From Pseudoselenomonas ruminantium (GTDB lineage: Bacteria; Bacillota; Negativicutes; Selenomonadales; Selenomonadaceae): DNA of 64,000 nucleotides. The notes under the pieces are model-generated. The model searched no databases and was not told the origin of the DNA. It saw only the letters and a list, made by a program, of their open reading frames with translations. Shown here piece by piece: positions 36,039 to 43,433 of this stretch (positions are counted from its first letter, which is position 1; every line of letters starts with the position of its first letter). A program made the position numbers and the translations under genes. Location of the stretch: contig SVBX01000001.1 of NCBI GenBank assembly GCA_015058655.1, positions 62,001 through 126,000 on the forward strand. Reading direction: 5' to 3'.

Positions 36039-36737
36039 TCATGAAGCCTCCATGAGCCCCTTTTCCTTCAAGCTGGCAAAGGAATTATTTCCTATTATAA
36101 TATGATCCAGCACAGGGATATCCATTATCTCCCCAGCCTGCACCAGCCGTCTGGTGACGGCAATATCCTCCCGGCTGGGGCTGGGATCTCCCGAAGGGTG
36201 GTTGTGCAAGAGTATCATGGAAGCTGCCGCATGCCGCACCGCCGCCTCGAAAACCTCCCTGGGATGCACCACGGAAGCCGTCAGGCTCCCCTTGGAAATT
36301 TCCGGCATGGCCAGAATGTGGTTCTTGGTATTCAAAAGCAGCACCGCAAAATGCTCCTTTGTCTCATGGCGATAGCGGGGCATAGCAAAGCGGGCCACAT
36401 CCTCTGGGCCGTGGATGATTTCCACCTTGGCCTCGGACATGGAAAGGCGCCGCCCCAGCTCCACTGCTGCCAGCACAGTCGAGGCCTTCCCGGGGCCCAG
36501 ACCGTTGATTTGGGCCAGTTCCTCCACGGACATGTGCACCATGGAGGAAAGGCCTCTGTCCTTGCAATAGGCAAGCACCCTCTCAGCCATGCGCAGCACC
36601 GACTCCCCCCGCACCCCTGTGCGCAGGAGGATGGCCAATAGCTCCGCATTGGAAAGGGCCGCCGCCCCGTAGCTTATCAGTTTTTCCCTGGGACGCTCCT
36701 CAAGGGGCAAATCCCTGACCATAATCGTCTCTGCCAT
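36039..36737 (-). CDS. radC: RadC family JAB/MPN domain protein
   Basis: 232 residues from ATG 36737. The N-terminal helix-hairpin-helix-like UPF0758 region (RDLPLEERPREKLISYGAAA, ELAQINGLGPGKASTVLAAV) precedes a JAB1/MPN domain with the metal motif VHPREVFEAAVRHAAASMIL LHNHPSGDPSPSREDI (HxH...D). Despite the name, a role in DNA repair is doubtful for the family and the substrate is unknown. It overlaps the end of maf by 38 bp. The longer frame to 36896 lies within maf and is rejected. Confidence 0.9.
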   Translation of the reverse strand: MAETIMVRDLPLEERPREKLISYGAAALSNAELLAILLRTGVRGESVLRMAERVLAYCKDRGLSSMVHMSVEELAQINGLGPGKASTVLAAVELGRRLSMSEAKVEIIHGPEDVARFAMPRYRHETKEHFAVLLLNTKNHILAMPEISKGSLTASVVHPREVFEAAVRHAAASMILLHNHPSGDPSPSREDIAVTRRLVQAGEIMDIPVLDHIIIGNNSFASLKEKGLMEAS

Positions 36738-37296
36738 AAATATCGACCCCCGCGCGTCTAGCCAGGGCCGCCGTGGCAAAGAGGGGCAGCCCCACCACAT
36801 TGCTATAGGAACCTTCGATACCTTCGATGAAAACCGCAGCTTCACCTTGGAGCGCGTACGCTCCTGCCTTATCCATGGGTTCTCCGCCGGCCACATACCT
36901 GTCGATTTCCGTTTCTGCCAGCTGGGCGAATTTCACATTGGTGGTGACCACCTCAGAGAAGGTATGACCCTCCTTCACCCAGGCGATACCCGTGAGAACT
37001 TCGTGCACCTTGCCGGAGAGCGACTTCAGCATCTCCCTCGCTTCTTCCTCGTCACGGGGCTTGCCGAAAATCCTTCCCTCCAGGGCCACCACCGTATCCG
37101 CCCCCAACACGGGCAGCGTCTTGTGGAGGCGGGCCACAGCCTCAGCCTTGGCCTCTGCATTGTGCCGCACCAGCTGAAAGGGCTCGCAGTCCCCTGCCTT
37201 GAGCTCAGCCGCATCGCTGATAGCCACCCGGAACTTTGCTCCCACCTGATTCAAAAGATCTCTCCTGCGCGGAGAACCTGACGCCAAAACAAACAA
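36700..37296 (-). CDS. maf: Maf-like nucleoside triphosphate pyrophosphatase
   Basis: 198-residue Maf/YhdE family pyrophosphatase that hydrolyses non-canonical or dTTP/UTP-type nucleotides. It carries FVLASGSPRRRDLLNQVGAKFR near the N-terminus, VLGADTVVALEGRIFGKPRD, EVLTGIAWV and a late GSYSNVVGLPL. The start is TTG at 37296 with GGGGGAG five bases upstream. No ATG fits, because the family N-terminus begins exactly here. It belongs to the mre-min block, a common arrangement in Firmicutes. Confidence 0.9.
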   Translation of the reverse strand: MFVLASGSPRRRDLLNQVGAKFRVAISDAAELKAGDCEPFQLVRHNAEAKAEAVARLHKTLPVLGADTVVALEGRIFGKPRDEEEAREMLKSLSGKVHEVLTGIAWVKEGHTFSEVVTTNVKFAQLAETEIDRYVAGGEPMDKAGAYALQGEAAVFIEGIEGSYSNVVGLPLFATAALARRAGVDIYGRDDYGQGFAP

Positions 37297-37308
37297 GCTA
37301 TCTCCCCC

Positions 37309-37581
37309 TTAATACTTCCTGAATATATAAACTGCCAGCACTACCCCCAGAATGCTCATGAGGTTAGGCTCGAAAGCCAGCCCCAGCGTCAGCCGGAACA
37401 CATAGAGGTTAAGCGTCACCGGAGCCATATCGAACACCGGATAGCTGGTCACCAGATAAGGCACCAGCCCCGCCAGCATATCGCTCATCTTCATAAGCTC
37501 CCCCAGGATCCCCCCCAGGATAGCTCCGATGGCCATATACAAAGCACACATCCCACTACTACTGCCACCAAATTTCGCCAA
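37309..37581 (-). CDS. DUF4321 small membrane protein
   Basis: About 90 residues with two hydrophobic segments (CALYMAIGAILGGILGELM and FEPNLMSILGVVLAVYIFRK). The spacing and the GAILGGILGE motif match DUF4321 proteins, which commonly sit just upstream of maf in Firmicutes. The start is probably TTG 37581 with GGGAGG six bases upstream. A TTG five codons earlier is an alternative. The function is unknown; location suggests a link to envelope growth. Confidence 0.75.
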   Translation of the reverse strand: MAKFGGSSSGMCALYMAIGAILGGILGELMKMSDMLAGLVPYLVTSYPVFDMAPVTLNLYVFRLTLGLAFEPNLMSILGVVLAVYIFRKY

Positions 37582-37599
37582 ATAAATCCCTCCCAAGAA

Positions 37600-38037
37600 T
37601 CAGCTATTCTGCAAAGGACTGCAATCTCCTGCCCCTTTGCCTTCATATATTATGGCGAAAAGGAGCAGAAATTTCAAGTCAGCCAGAATATCTCTGCCAA
37701 GCCTAAAACCGGCACCCACCACTCCGCTGCTGTATCCTCCCACGCAATTATTGTACAGCTGCAAAGATACAGCTACCACCCCAGTTTCCCTTGCCTCCAC
37801 TGTCCAGCGGCAGGGAAGAAACCAGTACGCATCGCCTGTGCGTTGTATTTTCTCCGGCTCCTTTTCTGCTTCCGGCTTAAGATCCACCCCCTCCAGCCAC
37901 TGCTGATTTTCCGCATCATAGCTGAAGACCTTTCTTTCCATCACTGCCCCGCAATCATAGCAGGCAGCCAACTCAAATAAACTCTTTTCGTAATCTATGT
38001 CGCCTTCGTATTGCAATTCATCCTCAAGAAGAAACAT
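37600..38037 (-). CDS. Hypothetical protein with CxxC-like pair
   Basis: 145 residues, ATG 38037 behind AGGAGG five bases upstream, so it is very likely translated. It contains CYDCGAVMERKVFSYDAENQ near residue 30, a YWFLPCRWTVEARETG segment and a hydrophobic stretch ILADLKFLLLFAIIYEGKGA. No family is recognised. It separates the housekeeping block from the defence island and ends 4 bp upstream of the DUF4321 reading frame. Confidence 0.65.
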   Translation of the reverse strand: MFLLEDELQYEGDIDYEKSLFELAACYDCGAVMERKVFSYDAENQQWLEGVDLKPEAEKEPEKIQRTGDAYWFLPCRWTVEARETGVVAVSLQLYNNCVGGYSSGVVGAGFRLGRDILADLKFLLLFAIIYEGKGAGDCSPLQNS

Positions 38038-38092
38038 TTATACCTCCTGACTCTGGTCGATGCCTTTCTCACCCCAACCTGACGAAGACCCC

Positions 38093-38830
38093 TCACCTGG
38101 CCATCCACAAGCAGACCCGAATCTTGTCTCCCAAAGAATCATCAACAGCTGCCCCCCAAATTATATTGACCTGGCTATCAAGACAATCAGTAAGTGCTTC
38201 ACTGGCTTCGTTCACTTCAAACATGCTCATATTATCTTCCCGTCCAACCACGTTGAGCAAAACACCTTTCACTGAACTTAAATCCCCCCATAGTGATGAT
38301 ATTTTTCGCAAGGCATCTTCACAAGCAGCTTTAGCCGCCTTTTTGCCAGTTGATTCACCTATTTCAAAGATCAACTCTTGATTGCCAGCGAAAATCGTCC
38401 GCAAATCACCAAGATCAAGCATAACCAGGCCAAAAGAATCAACAATTTCATTAGTCGATTTCACAGCCATGTATATATAATCATAGATCTCTGCTTCATC
38501 GGCAAATTTGTTGATATCTATATTCATGAATGGCACATCCAACTTTGTGCTGCCATCTGATATCAACATGGGGAACAACACCGCACCATGTTTTTCCATA
38601 ACATCTATGGCCGCCTTGAAGGCATCTACAGCACCGCCTTCCCTGCTGTCCGCTACAATGAAGCCAACATCCACCCCAGTGCTCCATGCAGTAGCATCAA
38701 TTGAGCCTACTTCTAATAAGAATTGCTGTGCTTCAGCCGGCATATTGTTTTTCCAATAGCCTGCAGCACCTCCAATACAAGCCACTTTAAGAACACCCAT
38801 ATTTTCTTTTTCCGAATCCACTTCAAACAT
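38093..38830 (-). CDS. Degenerate FtsZ/tubulin-like protein
   Basis: 245 residues from ATG 38830, with GGAGGT eight bases upstream. The C-terminal half aligns by eye with the FtsZ C-terminal domain: VKGVLLNVVGREDNMSMFEV, NEASEALTDCLDSQVNIIWG, AAVDDSLGDKIRVCLWMA; FtsZ has GVLLNITG...LFEVNEA...NIIFGAVID..LGDEIRVTVIA. The N-terminal half has VLKVACIGGAAG and DVGFIVADSREGGAVDAFKA in the place of FtsZ's GGGTGTG loop, so GTP binding is probably lost. The protein is shorter than FtsZ (about 350-400) and lacks a ZipA/FtsA-binding tail. It could bind FtsZ as a decoy or form its own filaments. Confidence 0.7.
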   Translation of the reverse strand: MFEVDSEKENMGVLKVACIGGAAGYWKNNMPAEAQQFLLEVGSIDATAWSTGVDVGFIVADSREGGAVDAFKAAIDVMEKHGAVLFPMLISDGSTKLDVPFMNIDINKFADEAEIYDYIYMAVKSTNEIVDSFGLVMLDLGDLRTIFAGNQELIFEIGESTGKKAAKAACEDALRKISSLWGDLSSVKGVLLNVVGREDNMSMFEVNEASEALTDCLDSQVNIIWGAAVDDSLGDKIRVCLWMAR

Positions 38831-38978
38831 ATCAAATAACCTCCGTTCTAAATATGTCAGGCTATGGTTCCCATTTCTCAGGTTCCATGGCCTAATTAAC
38901 AAATGTATTCCGCGCAGAGTTCCACTGCCCGGGAAGCAGGCCGCCCCGGGATGCGACCCGCTTCCGGGCAGGTGTGGC

Positions 38979-39980
38979 TCAGTCGTCCCCAAAAAGCAGG
39001 CTGCCGATGCCGCCAATAATGGCTCCGGCTGCTACGAAAGGTGCGGCGGCAGCTACCAAGGGTGCGGCAGCGGTCAATCCTATGGCTGCGGTAGCGGCTC
39101 CTGCTCCTGCTGAGATAGTGGCAGCTGCTGTGCCTACGGCTGCAGCTCCGGTGGTGATGGCCGTCCCTATGACAGGAGCCGAGGTCACAGCAGCTGTCAC
39201 CGCTCCGGCAGTCTCGATGGCAGCGGCACCAGCTGCGGTACTGGCCAGAGCGCTACCCACTGCTCCTGCCCCGTACCCTACCACTCCAGCCTTGGCAGTA
39301 TCTACGACTACATCACCTGCAGCCTCTCCAACAGTTTTTTTGCCCCTGGCCACATCCACGATGTTGCTGCCCAGGCTAAAGCCGGCTCCGGCAATGGCAC
39401 TGGACTTGGCAGCTTTCAGGCCTACACTATGGGCTGCGCCTATGCTTTTGGCGCCGCTGTAGAGGTGGGAAGTCACCGGTGCATTGGGATTGCCGGTGAG
39501 CCTGCTTTCACGCTGCATGAGATCTGCCATTTTCTTTGCTTCTGCATCTGTCACATGACATTCTCTGACCCTCACACCCGCTTTGCGTCCGGCTTCCTTG
39601 AATGCCTGGAAGTTGGTGTTGCCCTTGTCCACCAAGACCTCCTGGCCGCCATATTTGCCAAAGTTTATCTGGTTGGGCTTATAGCCGGATTTCACCTGCT
39701 GGAGCACTTCGGTGCCATTCGACTTGATATGCCGCAGGTCTGCGATGCCGTTGTTGTTGATGACTTCTGTATGACGGCCAAGTGCGCTAGCATGACCTGC
39801 TTCCAGTTCTTCCATGACAAAGCCCTTGAAGCCCTTGGTGCCGCCCCGCATGGTGTTCAGGTTAGAGAGGCCCTCTCCCATTCTTTCATAGGCCTGCATA
39901 CCCTTGACCGCACGCTTGATGGCCCCTGTGTTCTCCTGGATAGCTGCTGCTGCTTCGTTCATATGATTCGTTTTTGCCAT
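38979..39980 (-). CDS. Ala/Gly-rich hydrophobic protein with putative pore-like C-terminus
   Basis: 333 residues from ATG 39980. Residues 1-170 are soluble and mixed (EVLQQVKSGYKPNQINFGKY; VRVRECHVTDAEAKKMADLM). The last ~150 are almost pure Ala/Gly/Val/Thr with long hydrophobic stretches (TAAGAAAIETAGAVTAAVTS, LVAAAAPFVAAGAIIGGIGS), ending LLFGDD. The composition recalls membrane-inserting or glycine-zipper domains. A 25-residue gene at 44252 shares its first and last residues, and a decayed relative lies at 62307. A shared promoter-like element is 40 bp upstream. The function is unknown; a membrane-active effector is my inference. Confidence 0.65.
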   Translation of the reverse strand: MAKTNHMNEAAAAIQENTGAIKRAVKGMQAYERMGEGLSNLNTMRGGTKGFKGFVMEELEAGHASALGRHTEVINNNGIADLRHIKSNGTEVLQQVKSGYKPNQINFGKYGGQEVLVDKGNTNFQAFKEAGRKAGVRVRECHVTDAEAKKMADLMQRESRLTGNPNAPVTSHLYSGAKSIGAAHSVGLKAAKSSAIAGAGFSLGSNIVDVARGKKTVGEAAGDVVVDTAKAGVVGYGAGAVGSALASTAAGAAAIETAGAVTAAVTSAPVIGTAITTGAAAVGTAAATISAGAGAATAAIGLTAAAPLVAAAAPFVAAGAIIGGIGSLLFGDD

Positions 39981-40024
39981 AATGGACACGTCCTTTCTTA
40001 TACGCTTGAAATCCTCTCATTTTA

Positions 40025-40054
40025 TATAACCGCTCCTGGGAACGGCTTTTGGCA
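40025..40054 (-). promoter_or_regulatory. Island promoter element 1 (TGCCAAAA-N16-GTTATA)
   Basis: The minus strand reads TGCCAAAA, 16 bp ending CAGGAGCG, then GTTATATAAAATGAGA. It lies about 45 bp upstream of ATG 39980 and is one of ten such elements in 40.0-59.8 kb. The preceding bases include the palindrome TGCGAAAAAAATTCGCA. Confidence 0.7.
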
Positions 40055-40088
40055 TTTTCTGCGAATTTTTTTCGCATACCATTGCCCT

Positions 40089-40148
40089 TCAATAATATCC
40101 TGCTTGAATCACGGCAGGTACCTTGACACGATGCCCTTCGGTTTGATA
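40089..40148 (-). pseudogene. Relic of a YaaW-like C-terminus
   Basis: Directly after the viperin stop, and in the same frame, the codons read GHRVKVPAVIQAGYY then TGA. This matches the C-terminus of the intact YaaW gene (AYRVTVPAVIQVAYIR). The rest of that gene is missing, so this is a recombination scar and not a functional unit. Confidence 0.6.
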
Positions 40149-40973
40149 TCAAGCAACATACCGACTGGCGTAGGTATTTTCGTCAAAGGCATAACGCCCG
40201 AAGACTTCAGTGAAATTTTCTATAAGCAGACTGCCAACCACTTTGTAATCCTCGCCTTCATCATCCAGAAGCTGACCTTGGTTGTCTACCATGATATAGG
40301 AGCGCGTCAGATCGTTTTCTGGTACCACATCCTCTGAAACCTCATAGTGGCGGGCTACAAATCCATCGAAATCCGCCTGGCTGGGGACCAGCGCAGCGTT
40401 GGAGTTTCCTTCGTGTGCAAATAGCTTCATGCGCAGCATTTTCCAGCGATCAATGCCAAACTCCTTGCCTATCACAGTGAGGTCTTCATTGGCGTTGAGG
40501 TTAGTGATTACGGTATTCAATTTAATCTTTATGTCAGGGTTCACGGAACGAGCCAGGGTTATAAGCTGTGACAGTTTTTCGTAAATCAGAACTTCATGGG
40601 ATCTGTTGCAGGCGCCTAAAGCGACGAGCGTCTGTGGATTGATGCTGTCTACGGAAATGCCCAAGGTTTCGAATTTGCCAAAGAGTTCCGGCGGCATAAG
40701 CTTGGGGTTCAGCATAAGGGAACCATTGGTGATGATAGACAGCTTGAAACCTTGGTCATATGCGTAATTCACAATGGCGGAGAAATCCTTGTGAAGCACC
40801 GGCTCTCCGCCTGCGAAGTTGATTGCATTTACAAGGCCGCTGGTTTTAAGATTGTCAATTATATGCTTCCACTCTGCCAAAGTGAGGTCATTATCGCTGT
40901 CAAAGTGAGCAAAGCAGTATTTGCAGGCATAATTGCATTTCTGGGTGATGTGAAGGTTGATTTTGTAAGCCAT
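40149..40973 (-). CDS. Prokaryotic viperin homologue (radical SAM ddhNTP synthase-like)
   Basis: 274 residues from ATG 40973 (GGAGG eight bases upstream). It is a radical SAM enzyme: NLHITQKCNYACKYCFAHFD carries CxxxCxxC, and AINFAGGEPVLHKDF the SAM-binding GGEP. Viperin-like features are the short length, LGISVDSINPQTLVALGACN, IKLNTVITNLNANEDLTVIG, IDRWKMLRMKLF and the C-terminal SYIMVDNQGQLLDDEGEDYK plus FGRYAFDENTYASRYVA. Viperins convert CTP, GTP or UTP to 3'-deoxy-3',4'-didehydro nucleotides that terminate viral RNA synthesis. Which nucleotide is used here is not readable. No nucleotide kinase gene is adjacent. Two shared promoter elements precede it. Confidence 0.82.
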   Translation of the reverse strand: MAYKINLHITQKCNYACKYCFAHFDSDNDLTLAEWKHIIDNLKTSGLVNAINFAGGEPVLHKDFSAIVNYAYDQGFKLSIITNGSLMLNPKLMPPELFGKFETLGISVDSINPQTLVALGACNRSHEVLIYEKLSQLITLARSVNPDIKIKLNTVITNLNANEDLTVIGKEFGIDRWKMLRMKLFAHEGNSNAALVPSQADFDGFVARHYEVSEDVVPENDLTRSYIMVDNQGQLLDDEGEDYKVVGSLLIENFTEVFGRYAFDENTYASRYVA

Positions 40974-41018
40974 GGCGGGCTCCTCCTTCCAGGATGTAAA
41001 GTTTATCTTTCTAATAAA

Positions 41019-41048
41019 TATAACCGTTCCTGATAATGTTTTTTGGCA
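41019..41048 (-). promoter_or_regulatory. Island promoter element 2, proximal to viperin
   Basis: TGCCAAAA, 16 bp ending CAGGAACG, GTTATATTTATTAG on the minus strand. It is 45 bp upstream of the viperin ATG and follows the A-rich TGCGAAAAAATTTCGAAGG. Confidence 0.7.
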
Positions 41049-41091
41049 TTTCCTTCGAAATTTTTTCGCATTCCATTGCCTTTTCAATAGA

Positions 41092-41121
41092 TATAACCGT
41101 TCCTGCTACCAGTTTTGGGCA
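41092..41121 (-). promoter_or_regulatory. Island promoter element 3, distal to viperin
   Basis: TGCCCAAA, 16 bp ending CAGGAACG, GTTATATCTATTGA on the minus strand. It is placed 73 bp upstream of element 2, so the viperin gene has two tandem copies. The first block carries one extra C but the spacing is kept. Confidence 0.65.
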
Positions 41122-41170
41122 TTTTTAGGCGAAAAAATAGCCGCATGCAAAAGCAAGCGACTATAAATAT

Positions 41171-42202
41171 TTAAGATATTTTTTTTACATATTCTTCACT
41201 TAGCAGATGTATGTCGTTTAACACCCTCCAAATATATTTGTCTATATTACCATATTTTTTTCTCCATGTATCTTGCTGTAACTTGAGTTCAACTGACATT
41301 CTAGGCATAAGCTCGTTATGAAGCACTTTAATCAATTTCTCGTGAAGCTTTTCTTCATTCCCAGCCGATTCATCAAATACAATAATTTTTTCGTACTTTT
41401 CATAAAGCGGCAAATTGTTTTTGTAGAATTCAAAAATGATATGTTTCTCCTTTTTCTCCGCTATTTCTTCTTTTATATTCCCTTTCACAAATTTGATAGA
41501 CCAATAGCCTTTCATTTCCTGCTGATACTTTTTTCCTTGTTCCATGGAAAATTCATAGGATGTATTTAGTACATAGTCAAAAGCATTATCATAAAGATAA
41601 TCCAGCTGAATCTTGTTAGCCTGCGATGCTTCTGCCTCAGTCCTATTTTGAGCAGAACCCTCCTCAGGGTTGGCATCAAACGAGTATGTGAATCTTCTAT
41701 TAAATACAGTCCTGTCAAATTCATCCAATTCTTCTTCGGAGTACCTGAAATTTGAGACCAGAAACTGATGCACCCGCTGGCTGTTTAACATATTGAATTT
41801 CAATGCCGCAGTTATATCCTTGGATGCCATGCCATGCTTCTTTGCTATGCTTCGCAAAGTTTCTCTTATTTCTTTCTTCCTTATTTTTGCTTCCTCAGGG
41901 TCTTTTTCTTCTAGTGCTTCAGCTATTTTTCCTCTGCATTTTAATTTGTAAAGTTTCTTTGTATCTGCCACGAAATTATGTTTATTATTCTTACAATATT
42001 TTCTTAATGTTTCCTCAAAAGCTTTCCAGTATAATTCACTATCCCTGTCTTCATTTTCTTTGAAGACCGCCTTGTATGTTTCTTCCAATAATAGTATTTT
42101 TTTATCTTTCAATGCAATTTTTTCATGGTGATTGAGATCATCCCTGCTTTGCAGTGCTAAGACCTCCTGCAACAGCGTATCTATCTCAGGATTCGCATTC
42201 AT
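41171..42202 (-). CDS. Unknown 343-residue charged protein paired with CARF gene
   Basis: About 343 residues from ATG 42202 (GTG 42211 is an alternative). It is highly charged and helical: LALQSRDDLNHHEKIALKDK, YWKAFEETLRKYCKNNKHNF, IRETLRSIAKKHGMASKDIT AALKF, FEFYKNNLPLYEKYEKIIVF. The second of these followed by a helix resembles a helix-turn-helix arrangement, so a sigma-factor-like or DNA-binding protein is possible, but I cannot name a family. It follows the CARF gene by 17 bp in the same operon. CARF domains normally sense cyclic oligoadenylate made by Cas10, so this may be the output partner. It is strongly AT-rich compared with the effector operon. Confidence 0.6.
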   Translation of the reverse strand: MNANPEIDTLLQEVLALQSRDDLNHHEKIALKDKKILLLEETYKAVFKENEDRDSELYWKAFEETLRKYCKNNKHNFVADTKKLYKLKCRGKIAEALEEKDPEEAKIRKKEIRETLRSIAKKHGMASKDITAALKFNMLNSQRVHQFLVSNFRYSEEELDEFDRTVFNRRFTYSFDANPEEGSAQNRTEAEASQANKIQLDYLYDNAFDYVLNTSYEFSMEQGKKYQQEMKGYWSIKFVKGNIKEEIAEKKEKHIIFEFYKNNLPLYEKYEKIIVFDESAGNEEKLHEKLIKVLHNELMPRMSVELKLQQDTWRKKYGNIDKYIWRVLNDIHLLSEEYVKKIS

Positions 42203-42219
42203 CACTCTCACCGCCTTAC

Positions 42220-42852
42220 TTAACCAATCATGAATCTCAAGAATTCGTCTATGTTCTTTTTCTGGCCCGGCTTGGCATTGTTTACCAGAGTGTTGATATA
42301 GAAAAGGCTGGTGATATCAATGATATCGGAAGTGGGAGAAGTCTCTGCATCGCCACGATAATACTGGGCATATACCATACAGTCCACATCCACATCCTTT
42401 CCAGCCTTGGCAGCATAGGACATGGCTATCAGGCTGCAGATAGTATTGCACTTCATGCCGAAGGTCATATCAGCGTAGATGCGGTCACCGTCCTGGAAAT
42501 AATCAGATATTTCCTGGAAGTGACGGCTGAAGGTCAGGGAATCCATCTCATCGCGTTGTTTCGTATGATCAGGTTCGTAGATTTCGACGAAGGTGGCCTT
42601 GGCGTTATGGGCTTCAAGGATTTCTTTCATTTCTTTTTTCAGAATTTTATAGTTATTTTCCGGGTTTGTGGTTTGCGTCAGAGTAGTGATGATCAGTATA
42701 TCATCCTGTTCATCTATGTTGGCATCCAGCAAATAAGAGATAGGCGCAAAATAATTTCTGCCGTCCATGTCAAAATCACGGCTTTGGTAGACAACCCTGT
42801 TACCTGGGTTATCAAGGGTCATCATAACTGTGGAAAAAAACACCTTTCGCAT
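42220..42852 (-). CDS. CARF-domain protein without effector domain
   Basis: 210 residues from ATG 42852, with GGAG nine bases upstream. The fold signature is CARF: KVFFSTVMMTLDNPGNRVVY, ILIITTLTQTTNPENNYKIL, DRIYADMTFGMKCNTICSLI, VDCMVYAQYYRGD, DIIDITSLFYINTLVNNAKP. The YADMTFG segment corresponds to the ligand-loop signature of Csm6/TIGR02221-like CARF domains, and the DITSLF tail matches the same region in the Csm6-like gene at 45921. No HEPN, HTH or nuclease domain follows. It could be a ring nuclease that degrades cyclic oligoadenylate (like Crn1), or a sensor acting through the adjacent unknown protein. Confidence 0.75.
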   Translation of the reverse strand: MRKVFFSTVMMTLDNPGNRVVYQSRDFDMDGRNYFAPISYLLDANIDEQDDILIITTLTQTTNPENNYKILKKEMKEILEAHNAKATFVEIYEPDHTKQRDEMDSLTFSRHFQEISDYFQDGDRIYADMTFGMKCNTICSLIAMSYAAKAGKDVDVDCMVYAQYYRGDAETSPTSDIIDITSLFYINTLVNNAKPGQKKNIDEFLRFMIG

Positions 42853-42948
42853 ATCAGTCATCTCCATTTCGTAATCAGTACCCATCTGGGCATATATATT
42901 CTACAGATCAATCGTCTATCCCTGCCAGTCAAGGCAATATGGCTGGCT

Positions 42949-43149
42949 CTAATCCCTGCCCAGCCATCTGCCCACAGCCCCCACTACGCCACCAGCTATG
43001 ATAATAGGGGCAATTGCGGGGGCAAGGGCTGCTGTTGCAAGCACAGCAGCCGGTATACCTACAGCCCCTCCCCTGGCTGCAATGCCAATACCACCAATAG
43101 ATTTCCCAGCCACGGCCCCGATGCCACCGCTGACATTTTCCTTCTTCAT
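42949..43149 (-). CDS. Glycine-zipper membrane miniprotein
   Basis: 66 residues, ATG 43149 with GGAGG eight bases upstream. It reads KENVSGGIGAVAGKSIGGIG then IAARGGAVGIPAAVLATAAL and ends VVGAVGRWLGRD. Repeated GxxxG spacing and strong hydrophobicity mark a glycine-zipper membrane segment. The central IGGxGIAA-GGAVGIPAA block is shared with the 61-residue protein at 59443, so the two are homologues placed in different cassettes of the island. Membrane insertion or pore formation is inferred. Confidence 0.7.
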   Translation of the reverse strand: MKKENVSGGIGAVAGKSIGGIGIAARGGAVGIPAAVLATAALAPAIAPIIIAGGVVGAVGRWLGRD

Positions 43150-43174
43150 TTCAAGCGCCTCCTTAGTAAGTAAA

Positions 43175-43408
43175 TCAACGACTGCCCAAGAGCCATCTTT
43201 TTATGTCAGAAAAAATCCCAACCGCTCTCCAAAGCAACGGTGAGCAAAGTGGCCAGGGCAGAAAGCGGAAGCCATAATCAACAAGACACATCCCATCCAA
43301 AGCAGCACCTCCCCTCTTTTCACCACGATCTATGCTGTTAGCTACTCTGGCCAAGGCATAGATTCCCTGACGAGAAGCATTATTATTGTTAGCACTCTGA
43401 TTCTTCAT
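43175..43408 (-). CDS. Hypothetical 77-residue protein of the YaaW-CARF operon
   Basis: 77 residues from ATG 43408, with AAAGGAG eleven bases upstream. It begins MKNQSANNNNASRQGIYALA and has a hydrophobic C-terminal half rich in Trp and Phe (YGFRFLPWPLCSPLLWRAVG) ending IKRWLLGSR. No family is recognised. It lies between the yaaW-like gene and the glycine-zipper gene, with gaps of about 25 bp, so it belongs to the same transcript. A membrane-associated role is likely from composition. Confidence 0.55.
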   Translation of the reverse strand: MKNQSANNNNASRQGIYALARVANSIDRGEKRGGAALDGMCLVDYGFRFLPWPLCSPLLWRAVGIFSDIKRWLLGSR

Positions 43409-43433
43409 AGTGATGCACGCTCCTTTTTTACTT

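Noticed and set aside
38093..38830. Calling the FtsZ-like gene the cell's main ftsZ
   Set aside because: The GGGTGTG GTP-binding loop is missing, the protein is too short, and it is not in a division gene cluster.
40025..40054. Conserved 12-codon frames MPK...GYIK at each promoter element
   Set aside because: Kept only as an alternative: middle codons are not conserved, ribosome binding sites are mostly missing, and the distance to downstream genes fits a promoter better.
39886..40152. 88-codon frame upstream of the Ala/Gly-rich gene, and a similar frame at 44241-44450
   Set aside because: Both cross the shared promoter element and are alike only because the DNA around elements 1 and 5 is nearly the same.
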